This document shows positions 28,021 to 36,789 of a DNA stretch of 64,000 nucleotides, in pieces. Origin of the DNA: Crossiella equi (GTDB taxonomy: Bacteria; Actinomycetota; Actinomycetes; Mycobacteriales; Pseudonocardiaceae). The translations under genes were made by a program, and so were the position numbers. Location: NCBI RefSeq assembly GCF_017876755.1, contig NZ_JAGIOO010000001.1, positions 5,379,786 to 5,443,785 on the forward strand, in the 5' to 3' direction. The notes below the pieces were generated by a model. The model was not told where the DNA came from, made no database searches, and saw nothing but the letters and a program-made list of their open reading frames with translations. Every line of letters begins with the position of its first letter. The first letter of the stretch is position 1.

Positions 28021-29030
28021 TGACGACGAGTGAGCAGGCCGGTCGGGGCGCCGGCATCGTGCTGGCCGACCCCGACCTCGAGGCCACGGTTCTCGCCGGG
28101 CTGGCCGCTGTGGAGGAACTGCTGCAGGACTCGGTCCGCAGCGACCTCAGCTTCGCCACCGAGGCCTCACTGCACCTGATGGAAGCGGGCGGGAAGCGCA
28201 TCCGCCCGCTCTTCACCCTCCTGGCGGCGCACTTCGGTGACCCGGGCCGCCAGGAGGTGATCACCTCCGCCGTCGTGGTCGAGCTCATCCACCTGGCCAC
28301 GCTCTACCACGACGACGTGATGGACGAGGCGCCGATGCGCCGGGGCGCGCTCAGCGCGAACGCCCGGTGGAACAACTCGGTGGCCATCCTCACCGGCGAC
28401 TTCCTGTTCGCCCACGCCTCGCGCCTGGTCGCCGACCTGGGCACCGACGCGGCGCGCATCATCGCCAACACCTTCGCCGAGCTGGTGACGGGGCAGATGC
28501 GCGAGACCGTCGGACCGGCCGAGGACGCCGACCCGGTCACCCACTACCTGTCGGTGATCGACGAGAAGACCGGCTCTCTGATCGCCACCGCGGGCCGCTT
28601 CGGCGCGATGTTCTCCGGGGTGCCCGCGGAGCAGGTCGAGGCGCTGTGCCGGTACGGCGACGTGATCGGCGCGGCCTTCCAGATCTCCGACGACATCATC
28701 GACATCGCCTCCCCGGCGGTGGAGTCCGGCAAGACGCCGGGCACCGACCTGCGCGAGGGCGTGCGCACACTGCCCATGCTCTACGCGCTGGCGGGCACCG
28801 ACGCCGCCGACGCCCGGCTGCGCGAGCTGCTCGCGGGGCCGATCGCCGAGGACGAGCTGGTCGAGGAGGCCTTGGAGCTGCTCCGCCGGTCCTCCGGGCT
28901 GGAAGAGGCGCGCAAGACGCTCAACGAGTACTCCGAGCGCGCGCACGCCGCCCTGGTGGACCTGCCGGACTGCCCGGCCCGCACCGCGCTGTCCGCGCTG
29001 GCGAACTTCGTGGTCGCACGCAGCCAGTAG
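28020..29030 (+). CDS. Polyprenyl diphosphate synthase (GrcC/HepT-like), menaquinone side chain
   Basis: This 336-aa trans-prenyltransferase has both aspartate-rich motifs: first in LYHDDVMDEAPMRRG (about residue 97), second in QISDDIIDIASPAVESGKT (about residue 222). It also has GGKRIRPL (about residue 57) and TDLREGVRTLPMLYAL. It extends isopentenyl diphosphate units into a long chain, most likely the menaquinone tail given menG and menJ upstream and the mycobacterial grcC1 (Rv0562) synteny. Product length cannot be read from the sequence. Confidence 0.92.
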   Translation: MTTSEQAGRGAGIVLADPDLEATVLAGLAAVEELLQDSVRSDLSFATEASLHLMEAGGKRIRPLFTLLAAHFGDPGRQEVITSAVVVELIHLATLYHDDVMDEAPMRRGALSANARWNNSVAILTGDFLFAHASRLVADLGTDAARIIANTFAELVTGQMRETVGPAEDADPVTHYLSVIDEKTGSLIATAGRFGAMFSGVPAEQVEALCRYGDVIGAAFQISDDIIDIASPAVESGKTPGTDLREGVRTLPMLYALAGTDAADARLRELLAGPIAEDELVEEALELLRRSSGLEEARKTLNEYSERAHAALVDLPDCPARTALSALANFVVARSQ

Positions 29031-29040
29031 CGCCAGCGGG

Positions 29041-30027
29041 TCAGTGCTCGGAACCGACGGTGACCTGTTGCGGAGCCGGCTTGGCCCGGCTCCGCAGGAC
29101 CGCCCACCACTGCCCGGGCACGTTCGCGACCCGTTCGGCGGTCTCGGGGCGGGTGGCCAGCACCGCGTCGGCCGTGTAGACGCCCAGGGCCAGGGCCACC
29201 AGCGCGAAGCAGGCCCAGGCGCCCGGAGCGGGCCGTTCGGCCAGCACCAGCACGCCCAGGGCCAGCATGAGCACCGGCGTGAGGTAGGAGAGCAGCTCGC
29301 CGGTCAGCGGGCGCACCCGGGGAGCGGAGTAGCCGACCAGCAGCACCGGGAGCGCGATGGCCAGGCCGGAAGCGGCCAGCAGCAGGCTGTGCCCGGTGCC
29401 GGTGCCGAAGGTGGCCTGCCCGGAGACGCCCAGCCAGACCAGCACGCCCGCGGCGGGCACGGCCAGGACGATGGTCTCCAGCGTGAGGCCCTCTTCGGCG
29501 GTGAGCGGCACGTGCTTGCGCAGCAGCCCGTACAGGCTGAACCCGGTGGCCAGCAGCAGCGCGAGCACCGGCACGTCGCCGCTCTCGATGGTCAGCACGC
29601 AGATGGCCGCGCCGCCGATGAGCACGGCGGTCCACTGCAGGCGGGTGGCGGTCTCGTTGCACACCATCACGGCGGCCAGCACCCCGGCCAGCGGTGTGAT
29701 GAAGTAACCCAGAGATGTTTCCACCACCTGATTGGTGGTCACTCCATAGAGGAATGTGCCCCAGGTGGTTGCGATGAGTGCTGCCCCGGCAGCGGCCAGC
29801 AACCAGGCCCGGGGCGGAAGGGTCAGCAGGGCGGTGCCGCGGCGGAGGACGAGAGTGACCAACGCCATGACCGCCAGGGTCCAGACAACTTGGTGTGCCA
29901 GGATCTCCAAAGCCCCGGCCGGGGCCAGGAGCAGCCAGAACCCGGGGAGGATCCCCCACAGGAGGTGCGCGGCCGCTCCGCTCGTGAGGCCGGCAGCGCC
30001 GTTCGGTGTGTCTGGCGACGACGGCAC
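29041..30027 (-). CDS. rarD: RarD-like EamA-family transporter
   Basis: This 328-aa protein has about ten transmembrane helices in two EamA halves. The RarD signature region reads WTLAVMALVTLVLRRG, then WGTFLYGVTTNQVVETSLGY and FITPLAGVLAAVMVCNE. RarD proteins are drug/metabolite-superfamily carriers; the Escherichia coli name comes from chloramphenicol sensitivity and the substrate is unknown. Start GTG 30027 has no Shine-Dalgarno sequence but a TAGGCT box 6 nt upstream. The gene converges on the polyprenyl synthase, with only 10 bp between stops. Confidence 0.87.
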   Translation of the reverse strand: MPSSPDTPNGAAGLTSGAAAHLLWGILPGFWLLLAPAGALEILAHQVVWTLAVMALVTLVLRRGTALLTLPPRAWLLAAAGAALIATTWGTFLYGVTTNQVVETSLGYFITPLAGVLAAVMVCNETATRLQWTAVLIGGAAICVLTIESGDVPVLALLLATGFSLYGLLRKHVPLTAEEGLTLETIVLAVPAAGVLVWLGVSGQATFGTGTGHSLLLAASGLAIALPVLLVGYSAPRVRPLTGELLSYLTPVLMLALGVLVLAERPAPGAWACFALVALALGVYTADAVLATRPETAERVANVPGQWWAVLRSRAKPAPQQVTVGSEH

Positions 30028-30064
30028 CTGTCGAGCCTACGCCGTAGCCCCAGTGGCCCCACAA
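30028..30064 (-). promoter_or_regulatory. Leaderless promoter for rarD
   Basis: On the minus strand TTGTGG (30064-30059) and TAGGCT (30039-30034) are separated by 19 bp, and TAGGCT is six bases before the GTG start. This is a plausible sigma-70-type promoter for a leaderless message. Confidence 0.45.
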
Positions 30065-30168
30065 GTAACTTCGTCACATCAATTTTTGCCACCTCGTCGA
30101 ACGGACGCGGCGGAGGCCTGGCCGGTTAGGGTTCGGCGAGGTTGTAAAGAGGCCAGGAGGATGTCGCG

Positions 30169-32181
30169 GTGACGTCGTTGTTCGGGCAGGTGTGGTTGTG
30201 GAGCCTGCTCGCGTTCGTGATCGGTGGCCTGGCCACCTGGGTGCTCTTCGTCGCCCCGGCCCGCCGCGAGTTGGCCGAGCTCCAGGAGGAGGTCGAGCGC
30301 CCCCGCGCCGACCCGGTGCGCGAGCCGGTCAAGGTCGTGCGCCACGAGGACGACGACATCGTCTTCGACGTCCCGAAGCCCTCGGCGGAGCAGACCACCG
30401 TCCTCCCGGCCCAGCCCCCGGCCCCGCCCCGTCCCCCTGCCGACCCCCGGGAGCTGGACCGCCGTACGGCGCTGTTCCCCCCGGCGGGTGAGGCCCCGAT
30501 CAGGGAACGGGCGCACTTCGAGACCCCGGAGCAGCCGAAGACGGCGATGTTCCGCCCGGTGGGGGAGCCGGGCCAGCCCAAAACCTCGATGTTCGAGCCC
30601 GCCCCGGAACCGGAGCAGCCCAAGACGGCCCTCTTCCGCCCGGTCGGCGAGCCGGACCTCTTCCAGCCGGAGGACGAACCCCGCAAGACCGACCTCTTCC
30701 ACCCGGCCGACACCCACGAGGACGAGACCCGGGAAGTTGAGCAGCCGAAGACGGCGATGTTCCGCCCGGTCGGCGACCCGGAGACCCGGGAGGCCGAACA
30801 GCCGGAGGCCGACCAGGAAGAGGACCAGCCCAGGACGGAGCTGCTCCCCCCGGTGGGCGACCAGGAGACCCGGGAGGTGGAGCAGCCGAAGACGGCCTTG
30901 TTCCCCCCGGTGGGCGACCCGGAGACGCGCGAGGTCGAGCAGCCCAAGACGGCCCTCTTCCGCCCGGTGGGCGACCCCGAGACCCGGGAGATGGAACAGC
31001 CGAAGACCGAGCTGTTCCCCCCGGCGGAGGAGCCGGACCGCGGCGAGGCCCCCTGGGAACGCCGCCCGGCCGAGGACGTGGCGGCCACCCAGCAGACCCC
31101 GCGCGTGGAGGACGACGACGCCGACCGCCCCCTCTTCTTCGAGGCGGAGACCCCGGCCTACGGCATCCCCAAGAACGAGATCCTGGACGCCCTGGAGGAG
31201 CAGCCGGTCGAGCAGCACGTCGAGCCCCCGCGCCCGGCCCGCCGCCAGCCCCCGGTCCCGGCCCCGCCGACGCCGCACCTGAGCGCGCCGCCGGAGCTCG
31301 ACGTCACCGACACCGAGCTGGCCGACCACCGCCCCACCCGCCCGACACGCCCGGCCCAGCGAGTCGCCCCGCCGCAGTTCCCCCCGAGGCCCATGCCCTC
31401 GCAGGACCACTCGGCCCGCGACACCGCCTACTTCCAGCACCTGGCTGCCTCCACGGGCCTCACCCCACCCGGCACCAGGCCCGCTGACAACACCCCGGGC
31501 GGCCACCGTGCCCAGCCGCCGACCGGTTTCGGCACCCCGGACCGGCCCTCCGAGGACGACCACTTCGACGCCTTCGGTAACCAGCCCGGCCCCGGCGAGG
31601 GCCCGGGCGGCTACCCCGGTGGCCAGCCCGGCCGCCGCGAGGGCATCGGTGGGGCCTTCGGCGGTCAGCCCGGCCGCGGCGACGGCCCGGATGGCTCGTT
31701 CGGCGGTCAGCCCGGCCGTGGCGAGGGCCCGGATGGCGCGTTCGGTGGCCAGTCTGGTCGTGGTGACGGCTCGGATGGCGCGTTCGGCGGTCAGCCCGGC
31801 TTCGGCGAGGGCCCGGGCGGCTACCCCGGTGGCCAGCCCGGCCCCGGTGACGCCCCTGGTGGCTCCTTCGGCGGCCAGCCCGGCCCGGCCGACCGGCAGT
31901 TCGACGGTCCCGGCCAGCCCGGCCCGGACAGCCAGTTCAACCCGTTCGGCGACCCCGGCGCCCAGGCCCCGCCACCGGCTGGGCCACCCGCCGTGCCGCC
32001 TTCGGTCCCGGCCCCGCCGCGCCCGATGCCGCCGGTGCCACCCGCCCCGCCGCGGCCGGTCACGCCCGCCGAGCAGCCCCCGCCCCCGCCGGTGGTGCCC
32101 GCCGAGCCGACCACCCCGCCCCGCGGCGAGCAGCGCAGCCGCTCCCTGTTCGAGCCGGTGATCGATCCCGACCAGCAGTGA
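30169..32181 (+). CDS. Membrane-anchored Pro/Glu- and Gly-rich repeat protein, unknown function
   Basis: This 670-aa protein begins with one transmembrane helix (VWLWSLLAFVIGGLATWVLF, residues 8-27) and a short coiled segment (RRELAELQEEVE). About 640 residues of low-complexity cytoplasmic sequence follow. Two repeat arrays stand out. Residues about 120-290 hold eight variants of EQPKTAMFRPVG. Residues about 465-590 hold Gly-rich variants of GGQPGRGEGPDGSF. The C-terminus is Pro-rich and ends RSRSLFEPVIDPDQQ. GTG 30169 has CCAGGAGG 8 nt upstream. No enzymatic domain is visible. It could be a scaffold, for example at the division site or cell wall, but that is a guess. Confidence 0.7.
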   Translation: MTSLFGQVWLWSLLAFVIGGLATWVLFVAPARRELAELQEEVERPRADPVREPVKVVRHEDDDIVFDVPKPSAEQTTVLPAQPPAPPRPPADPRELDRRTALFPPAGEAPIRERAHFETPEQPKTAMFRPVGEPGQPKTSMFEPAPEPEQPKTALFRPVGEPDLFQPEDEPRKTDLFHPADTHEDETREVEQPKTAMFRPVGDPETREAEQPEADQEEDQPRTELLPPVGDQETREVEQPKTALFPPVGDPETREVEQPKTALFRPVGDPETREMEQPKTELFPPAEEPDRGEAPWERRPAEDVAATQQTPRVEDDDADRPLFFEAETPAYGIPKNEILDALEEQPVEQHVEPPRPARRQPPVPAPPTPHLSAPPELDVTDTELADHRPTRPTRPAQRVAPPQFPPRPMPSQDHSARDTAYFQHLAASTGLTPPGTRPADNTPGGHRAQPPTGFGTPDRPSEDDHFDAFGNQPGPGEGPGGYPGGQPGRREGIGGAFGGQPGRGDGPDGSFGGQPGRGEGPDGAFGGQSGRGDGSDGAFGGQPGFGEGPGGYPGGQPGPGDAPGGSFGGQPGPADRQFDGPGQPGPDSQFNPFGDPGAQAPPPAGPPAVPPSVPAPPRPMPPVPPAPPRPVTPAEQPPPPPVVPAEPTTPPRGEQRSRSLFEPVIDPDQQ

Positions 32182-32182
32182 C

Positions 32183-32231
32183 CACACGAGAATGGCCCCG
32201 GACCAGCGAGGTCCGGGGCCATTCTCGTGTG
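32183..32231. terminator. Bidirectional terminator
   Basis: A perfect 22-bp stem (arms 32183-32204 and 32210-32231, loop AGCGA) lies between the convergent repeat-protein and korB genes, 2 bp after one stop and 7 bp from the other. Confidence 0.9.
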
Positions 32232-32237
32232 AACGGC

Positions 32238-33311
32238 TCAGTCAGGCGCGACGGTCCAGGTGTCCCGGCCGCGCAGCAGGGAGTTCAGGTCGGCGGCCTT
32301 GGTCTCCTTGGCCTGTGCCACCTGGGCACGGGCCTGGTCGTCGTAGGTCGGGCGCGAGACCGAGCGGAAGACACCGGTGACGGTGTAGTCCAGGTTCTGC
32401 CCGCCCAGCCGCGACAGCGCGAAGGCGTAGCTGGGGTCCTGCAGGTTCGCGTCGTGCACCACGAGCGCGTCCTCGCCGACCTCGTCGACCTTGCGCACCA
32501 CGAACTGGCCGTGCCCGCCCTCGCGGATCACGCCGTACTCGCCCTCGGCGCCGAAGCGGATCGGCTTGCCGTGCTCCAGCGGCACGATCCGCCGTTCCTT
32601 CTCGCCCGGCTCCTTGAGCACGTCGAACGCACCGTCGTTGAAGATCGGGCAGTTCTGGTAGATCTCCACCAGCGCGGAACCCCGGTGCGCCGCGGCCTGC
32701 CGCAGCACCTCGGTCAGCCCGGCCCGGTCGGAGTCCAGTGCCCGGCCCACGAAGCTCGTCTCCGCGCCCAGCGCCAGCGAGATCGGGTTGAACGGGTGGT
32801 CCAGTGAGCCCATCGGGGTCGACTTGGTGACCTTGCCCGTCTCCGAGGTCGGCGAGTACTGGCCCTTGGTGAGCCCGTAGATCCGGTTGTTGAACAGCAG
32901 GATCTTGAGGTTCACGTTGCGGCGCAGCGCGTGGATCAGGTGGTTGCCGCCGATGGACAGCGCGTCGCCGTCACCGGTGACCACCCACACCGACAGGTCC
33001 GGCCGCGACACCGACAGCCCGGTGGCGATGGCCGGGGCGCGCCCGTGGATGGAGTGCACGCCGTAGGTGTTCATGTAGTACGGGAACCGCGAGGAACACC
33101 CGATGCCCGAGACGAACACGATGTTCTCGCGCTTGAGCCCCAGCTCCGGCAGGAAGCTCTGCATCGCGTTCAGGATGATGTAGTCACCACATCCCGGACA
33201 CCAGCGCACTTCCTGGTCGGACTTGAAGACCTTCGCGGTCTGCTTCTCGTCGGTCCTGGGGACCCCGTCGAGGCCGCCGATGATCGGCAGGCCGATGTCG
33301 ACCGCGGTCAT
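32238..33311 (-). CDS. korB: 2-oxoacid:ferredoxin oxidoreductase subunit beta
   Basis: This 357-aa thiamine diphosphate-binding subunit has the motif GDGDALSIGGNHLIHALRRN (about residues 108-127) and Fe-S ligand Cys in WCPGCGDYIILN. With KorA it oxidises a 2-oxoacid, most likely 2-oxoglutarate, to the CoA thioester and reduces ferredoxin. In mycobacteria the KorAB enzyme is an anaerobic-type 2-oxoglutarate oxidoreductase. The start overlaps the korA stop by 4 bp. No separate delta (ferredoxin) subunit is present, as usual for the two-subunit actinobacterial form. Confidence 0.93.
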   Translation of the reverse strand: MTAVDIGLPIIGGLDGVPRTDEKQTAKVFKSDQEVRWCPGCGDYIILNAMQSFLPELGLKRENIVFVSGIGCSSRFPYYMNTYGVHSIHGRAPAIATGLSVSRPDLSVWVVTGDGDALSIGGNHLIHALRRNVNLKILLFNNRIYGLTKGQYSPTSETGKVTKSTPMGSLDHPFNPISLALGAETSFVGRALDSDRAGLTEVLRQAAAHRGSALVEIYQNCPIFNDGAFDVLKEPGEKERRIVPLEHGKPIRFGAEGEYGVIREGGHGQFVVRKVDEVGEDALVVHDANLQDPSYAFALSRLGGQNLDYTVTGVFRSVSRPTYDDQARAQVAQAKETKAADLNSLLRGRDTWTVAPD

Positions 33312-35185
33312 TCCTTGACCCCCTGGATGATGTCGATGAACACGTCCTGGAGCTCCTCGGCCTTGAACGGCGTGCCCGCGACCTTGGTGTGGCTGATCGC
33401 GTCGACCAGGTACTTGGCCCTCACGAGCAACGCCAGCTGGCCCAGGTTCATTTCCGGGATCAGCACCTTGCGGTAGCCCTTGAGCACGTCGCCGAGGTTG
33501 CCCGGGAACGGGTTGAGGTGCCGCAGGTGCGCGGTGGCCACCTTCTGGCCCAGCCGCCGCACGCGGCGCGCCGCCGCCCCGATCGGGCCGAACGTGGAGC
33601 CCCAGCCCAGGACCAGCACGTCGGCGTCCCCGGTCGGGTCGTCGACCACGAGGTCCGGCACCGTGACGCCGTCGATCTTGGCCTGGCGCAGGCGCACCAT
33701 CTTGTCGTGGTTGTCCGGGTCGTAGGAGATGTTCCCCTTGCCGTCACCCTTCTCCAGACCACCGATGCGGTGCTCCAGACCGGGCGTGCCGGGCACGGCC
33801 CACGGGCGGGCCAGGTTCTCATCCCGCAGGTACGGCCAGAACTCCCCGGACCCGTCCGGTGCGTTCGGCTCGGTGGCGAAGCTGACCCGCAGGTCGGGCA
33901 GCGAGTCCGCGTCCGGGATCAGCCACGGCTCGGAACCGTTGGCGATGTAGCCGTCGGAGAGCAGCAGCACCGGCGTGCGGTAGGTCAGGGCGATCCGGAC
34001 CGCCTCGACCGTCATCTCGAAGCAGTCCGCGGGCGTGGCCGGGGCCAGCACGGGCACCGGTGCCTCGCCGTTGCGGCCGAACATGGCCTGCAGCAGGTCG
34101 GCCTGTTCGGTCTTGGTCGGCAGACCGGTGGACGGGCCACCGCGCTGCACGTCGACCACGAGCAGGGGCAGCTCGGTCATCACGGCCAGGCCGATGGTCT
34201 CGGACTTCAGCGCGATGCCGGGGCCGGAGGTGGTGGTCACGCCGAGCGCGCCGCCGTAGGCCGCGCCCAGGGCCGCGCCGATGCCCGCGATCTCGTCCTC
34301 GGCCTGGAACGTGGTCACGCCGAAGTTCTTGTGCTTGGACAGCTCGTGCAGGATGTCCGAGGCAGGCGTGATCGGGTAGGTGCCGAGGAAGACGGGCAGC
34401 TCGGCCCGCTGCCCCGCCGCCACGATGCCGTAGGCCAGCGCCGTGTTGCCGGTGATCTGGCGGTACGTGCCGGTGGCCAGCTTCGCGGGGGCGACCTCGT
34501 AGGTCACCGCGAACGCCTCGGTGGTCTCGCCGTAGTTCCAGCCGGTGCGGAAGGCCAGCACGTTCGCCTCGGCGATCTCGGGCTTCTTGGCGAACTTCTC
34601 CCGGAGGAACGCCTCGGTGCCCTCGGTCGCGCGGTGGTACATCCAGGACAGCAGTCCCAGCGCGAACATGTTCTTCGCCCGCTCGGCGTCCTTCTTCGAC
34701 ACCCCCGTCGGCTCCAGCGCACCGCGCGTCAGCGTGGCCATGGCCACCTTGTGCACGGTGTACGGCTCCAGCGAGCCGTCCTCCAGCGGGTCGGCCGCGT
34801 AGCCGACCTTGCTGAGGTTGCGCTTGGAGAACTCGTCGGTGTTGACGATGAGGATGCCGCCGTGCGGCAGGTCGGCGATGTTGGCCTTGAGCGCGGCCGG
34901 GTTCATCGCCACCAGCACGTCCGGCCGGTCGCCCGGCGTGAGGATGTCGTAGTCCGCGAAGTGCAGCTGGAAGCTCGACACGCCGGGCAGGGTGCCTGCG
35001 GGCGCCCGGATCTCGGCGGGGAAGTTGGGCAGGGTGGCCAGGTCGTTGCCGAAGGCCGCGGCCTCCGACGTGAACCGGTCGCCCGTCAGCTGCATGCCGT
35101 CACCGGAGTCACCAGCGAACCTGATGACCACTCGGTCGAGCTTGCGGACCTCCGCGGTGTCGTGGCCCGGGGTGCTCACACTCAT
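33308..35185 (-). CDS. korA: 2-oxoacid:ferredoxin oxidoreductase subunit alpha (gamma-alpha fusion)
   Basis: This 625-aa fusion has a gamma domain at the N-terminus (VVIRFAGDSGDGMQLTGDRF, about residues 18-37) and an alpha domain from about residue 215 carrying YPITPASD. It is partner of KorB in 2-oxoacid oxidation. The ATG at 35185 (MSVSTPGHD) has GAGGGA upstream and matches the homology; 67 further open codons upstream lack homology. The 241-bp gap before it, on the echA side, holds no gene and no convincing minus-strand promoter. Confidence 0.93.
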   Translation of the reverse strand: MSVSTPGHDTAEVRKLDRVVIRFAGDSGDGMQLTGDRFTSEAAAFGNDLATLPNFPAEIRAPAGTLPGVSSFQLHFADYDILTPGDRPDVLVAMNPAALKANIADLPHGGILIVNTDEFSKRNLSKVGYAADPLEDGSLEPYTVHKVAMATLTRGALEPTGVSKKDAERAKNMFALGLLSWMYHRATEGTEAFLREKFAKKPEIAEANVLAFRTGWNYGETTEAFAVTYEVAPAKLATGTYRQITGNTALAYGIVAAGQRAELPVFLGTYPITPASDILHELSKHKNFGVTTFQAEDEIAGIGAALGAAYGGALGVTTTSGPGIALKSETIGLAVMTELPLLVVDVQRGGPSTGLPTKTEQADLLQAMFGRNGEAPVPVLAPATPADCFEMTVEAVRIALTYRTPVLLLSDGYIANGSEPWLIPDADSLPDLRVSFATEPNAPDGSGEFWPYLRDENLARPWAVPGTPGLEHRIGGLEKGDGKGNISYDPDNHDKMVRLRQAKIDGVTVPDLVVDDPTGDADVLVLGWGSTFGPIGAAARRVRRLGQKVATAHLRHLNPFPGNLGDVLKGYRKVLIPEMNLGQLALLVRAKYLVDAISHTKVAGTPFKAEELQDVFIDIIQGVKE

Positions 35186-35426
35186 TGGAGTCGCGGTCCC
35201 TCTCTCACGCGCTGCATCGACCTTCGACCGCCGATGCTCCACCAACGAGGGTAGTCCGCCCGAGGAACGGTCCGCGTCGAGGAACTCACGGATCGGAGTC
35301 GCTGGAACTGCCTTGACAGCCCGGTTTACAAGGTAAGTCGGCCAGCCCACCCCAACTTCGAAGGAGACGCAGGTCACATGCGCCATTCCAAATACGAAAC
35401 CGGTGTGGCGGGGGCCGATCGGACGG

Positions 35427-36188
35427 TCAGCCCTTTCCGCTGATCCGCGCCTTCAGCTCGGCCAGCTTCGCGGCGAACGCGGGCGCCTTCATCGACACCA
35501 GCTGCGGCGCGAGCTCGACCTCCACCGCCTCCGGGTGGTTGTCCACCGCGGCCGTGCGGCGCATGGACTGCTTGATGGCGAGCACGAGCTCCCGCGGTGC
35601 CCCGGCAGAAGCGGAGGCCAGCTCTACCGCCGCGTCCACCACATCTGCCGGTTCGCCGCCCACCCGCGACCAGACCAGGCCGTGCCGCTCGGCCGCCTCG
35701 GCGTCCAGCGACTGGCCGAACAGCGTCATCGCGGTCGCGGTCTGCGGGCCGACGATCCGGTCCAGCATCCAGGTCATGCCGCCGCCGGGGTGGATGCCCA
35801 GCTGCAGGAAGCGCGCGTCGAAGCGGGCCTTCGGACCGGCGATGCGCACGTCGCAGGCCAGCGCGAGGTTGAGGCCCGCGCCCACGGCGGCACCGTTGAC
35901 CGCGGCGATCGTGGGCAGGCGGCACTCGGCCACGGCAAGGAAGCCCGCGTAGATCGTGCGCAGTCCCGCCTCGCGGGACTCGCCGAGCGCGGTGAGGTCG
36001 GCGCCCGCGCAGAAGGCCGGCGGGGCGCCGGTGACGACCACCGCGTGCACGTCCGGGTCGTTGTCGCAGGCCGTGACGGTCTCGGCGAGGCGGGCGGAGA
36101 TGCTCGGGGTGAGCGCGTTGCGGCGGTCGGGGTCGTTGACGGTGATGACGGCCACGCGGTCGCGCCGCTCCAGGAGCACCTCGGTCAT
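35427..36188 (-). CDS. Enoyl-CoA hydratase/isomerase family protein
   Basis: This 253-aa crotonase-fold protein has oxyanion-hole segments [11 protein letters not shown] (about residue 58) and [20 protein letters not shown] (about residues 99-118). It probably hydrates or isomerises an acyl-CoA. The exact substrate cannot be set, and the catalytic Glu pair of classical hydratases is not obvious, so other crotonase chemistry is possible. ATG 36188 begins [18 protein letters not shown]. Confidence 0.88.
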   Translation of the reverse strand: MTEVLLERRDRVAVITVNDPDRRNALTPSISARLAETVTACDNDPDVHAVVVTGAPPAFCAGADLTALGESREAGLRTIYAGFLAVAECRLPTIAAVNGAAVGAGLNLALACDVRIAGPKARFDARFLQLGIHPGGGMTWMLDRIVGPQTATAMTLFGQSLDAEAAERHGLVWSRVGGEPADVVDAAVELASASAGAPRELVLAIKQSMRRTAAVDNHPEAVEVELAPQLVSMKAPAFAAKLAELKARISGKG

Positions 36189-36261
36189 GGGGGGAAGTCA
36201 ACCGCATGGGCACGGCGAGTTGCCCTACCGGTCGGCAAAAATCGCCCCTTTGGCATGCCCG

Positions 36262-36723
36262 TCAGCGCGGAGGTTCCGGCGCGGGCGGACGCTCCAACAG
36301 GGTGGACAGGATCACGGTGGAGACGGTGCGGTCCACGAAGTCCAGCCCGCGCAGCCGCTCCAGCGCGGACTCCAGGTGGTGGATGTCGGCGGCCCGCAGG
36401 TGCACGATCGCGTCCGCGGCGCCGGAGACGGTGTACGCGGCGACCACCTCGGGCAGCGACTCCAGCCCGGTGCGGATCTTGCCGGGGGTGACGTTGCCCT
36501 GACCGTGGACCTCGACGAAGGCCTCGGTCCCCCATCCGAGTGCTTCCGGGTCGACCACGGCGGTGAACCCTCGTAAGACCCCGGTGTCCAGCAGCTTGTC
36601 CACCCGGCGCTTCACGGCGGGCGCGGACAGCCCCACCTGCGAGCCGATCTCCGCGTAGCTGGCTCGGGCGTCGGCGACCAGGCACGAAATGATTCGATGG
36701 TCGATCGTGTCCATACGCAACAT
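36262..36723 (-). CDS. Lrp/AsnC family transcriptional regulator
   Basis: This protein of about 153 aa has an N-terminal winged HTH (IDHRIISCLVADARASYAEI, then GSQVGLSAPAVKRRVDKLL). A C-terminal RAM ligand-binding domain follows (AAYTVSGAADAIVHLRAADI). It is divergent from a DDAH-like hydrolase gene, 65 bp away, the same pairing as Rv2324/Rv2323c in Mycobacterium tuberculosis. It therefore probably responds to an amino acid such as arginine, ornithine or lysine. ATG 36723 has GAGG 4 nt upstream; ATG 36714 is the alternative. Confidence 0.9.
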   Translation of the reverse strand: MLRMDTIDHRIISCLVADARASYAEIGSQVGLSAPAVKRRVDKLLDTGVLRGFTAVVDPEALGWGTEAFVEVHGQGNVTPGKIRTGLESLPEVVAAYTVSGAADAIVHLRAADIHHLESALERLRGLDFVDRTVSTVILSTLLERPPAPEPPR

Positions 36724-36747
36724 ACTGCCTCATTACAAGCATGTTGC
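36717..36747. promoter_or_regulatory. Inverted repeat between lrp-type gene and DDAH-like gene
   Basis: GCAACAT (36717-36723) and ATGTTGC (36741-36747) are perfect 7-bp arms 17 bp apart, overlapping the regulator's start and the short divergent promoter region. It is a candidate site for the Lrp-type protein. Confidence 0.45.
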
Positions 36748-36751
36748 GGCG

Positions 36752-36789
36752 TTGAACGATGGTCCTGCGGCCATTTACATTTCGAATCA
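36752..36789 (+). promoter_or_regulatory. Leaderless promoter for the DDAH-like gene
   Basis: TTGAAC (36752-36757), an 18-bp spacer and TACATT (36776-36781) lie seven bases before ATG 36789, which has no Shine-Dalgarno sequence. This is a well-formed promoter for a leaderless transcript. Confidence 0.6.

Noticed and set aside
35313-35339. TTGACA ... TAAGTC promoter-like sequence on the plus strand
   Set aside because: Spacer of 15 bp and no plus-strand gene for 1.4 kb; likely chance.
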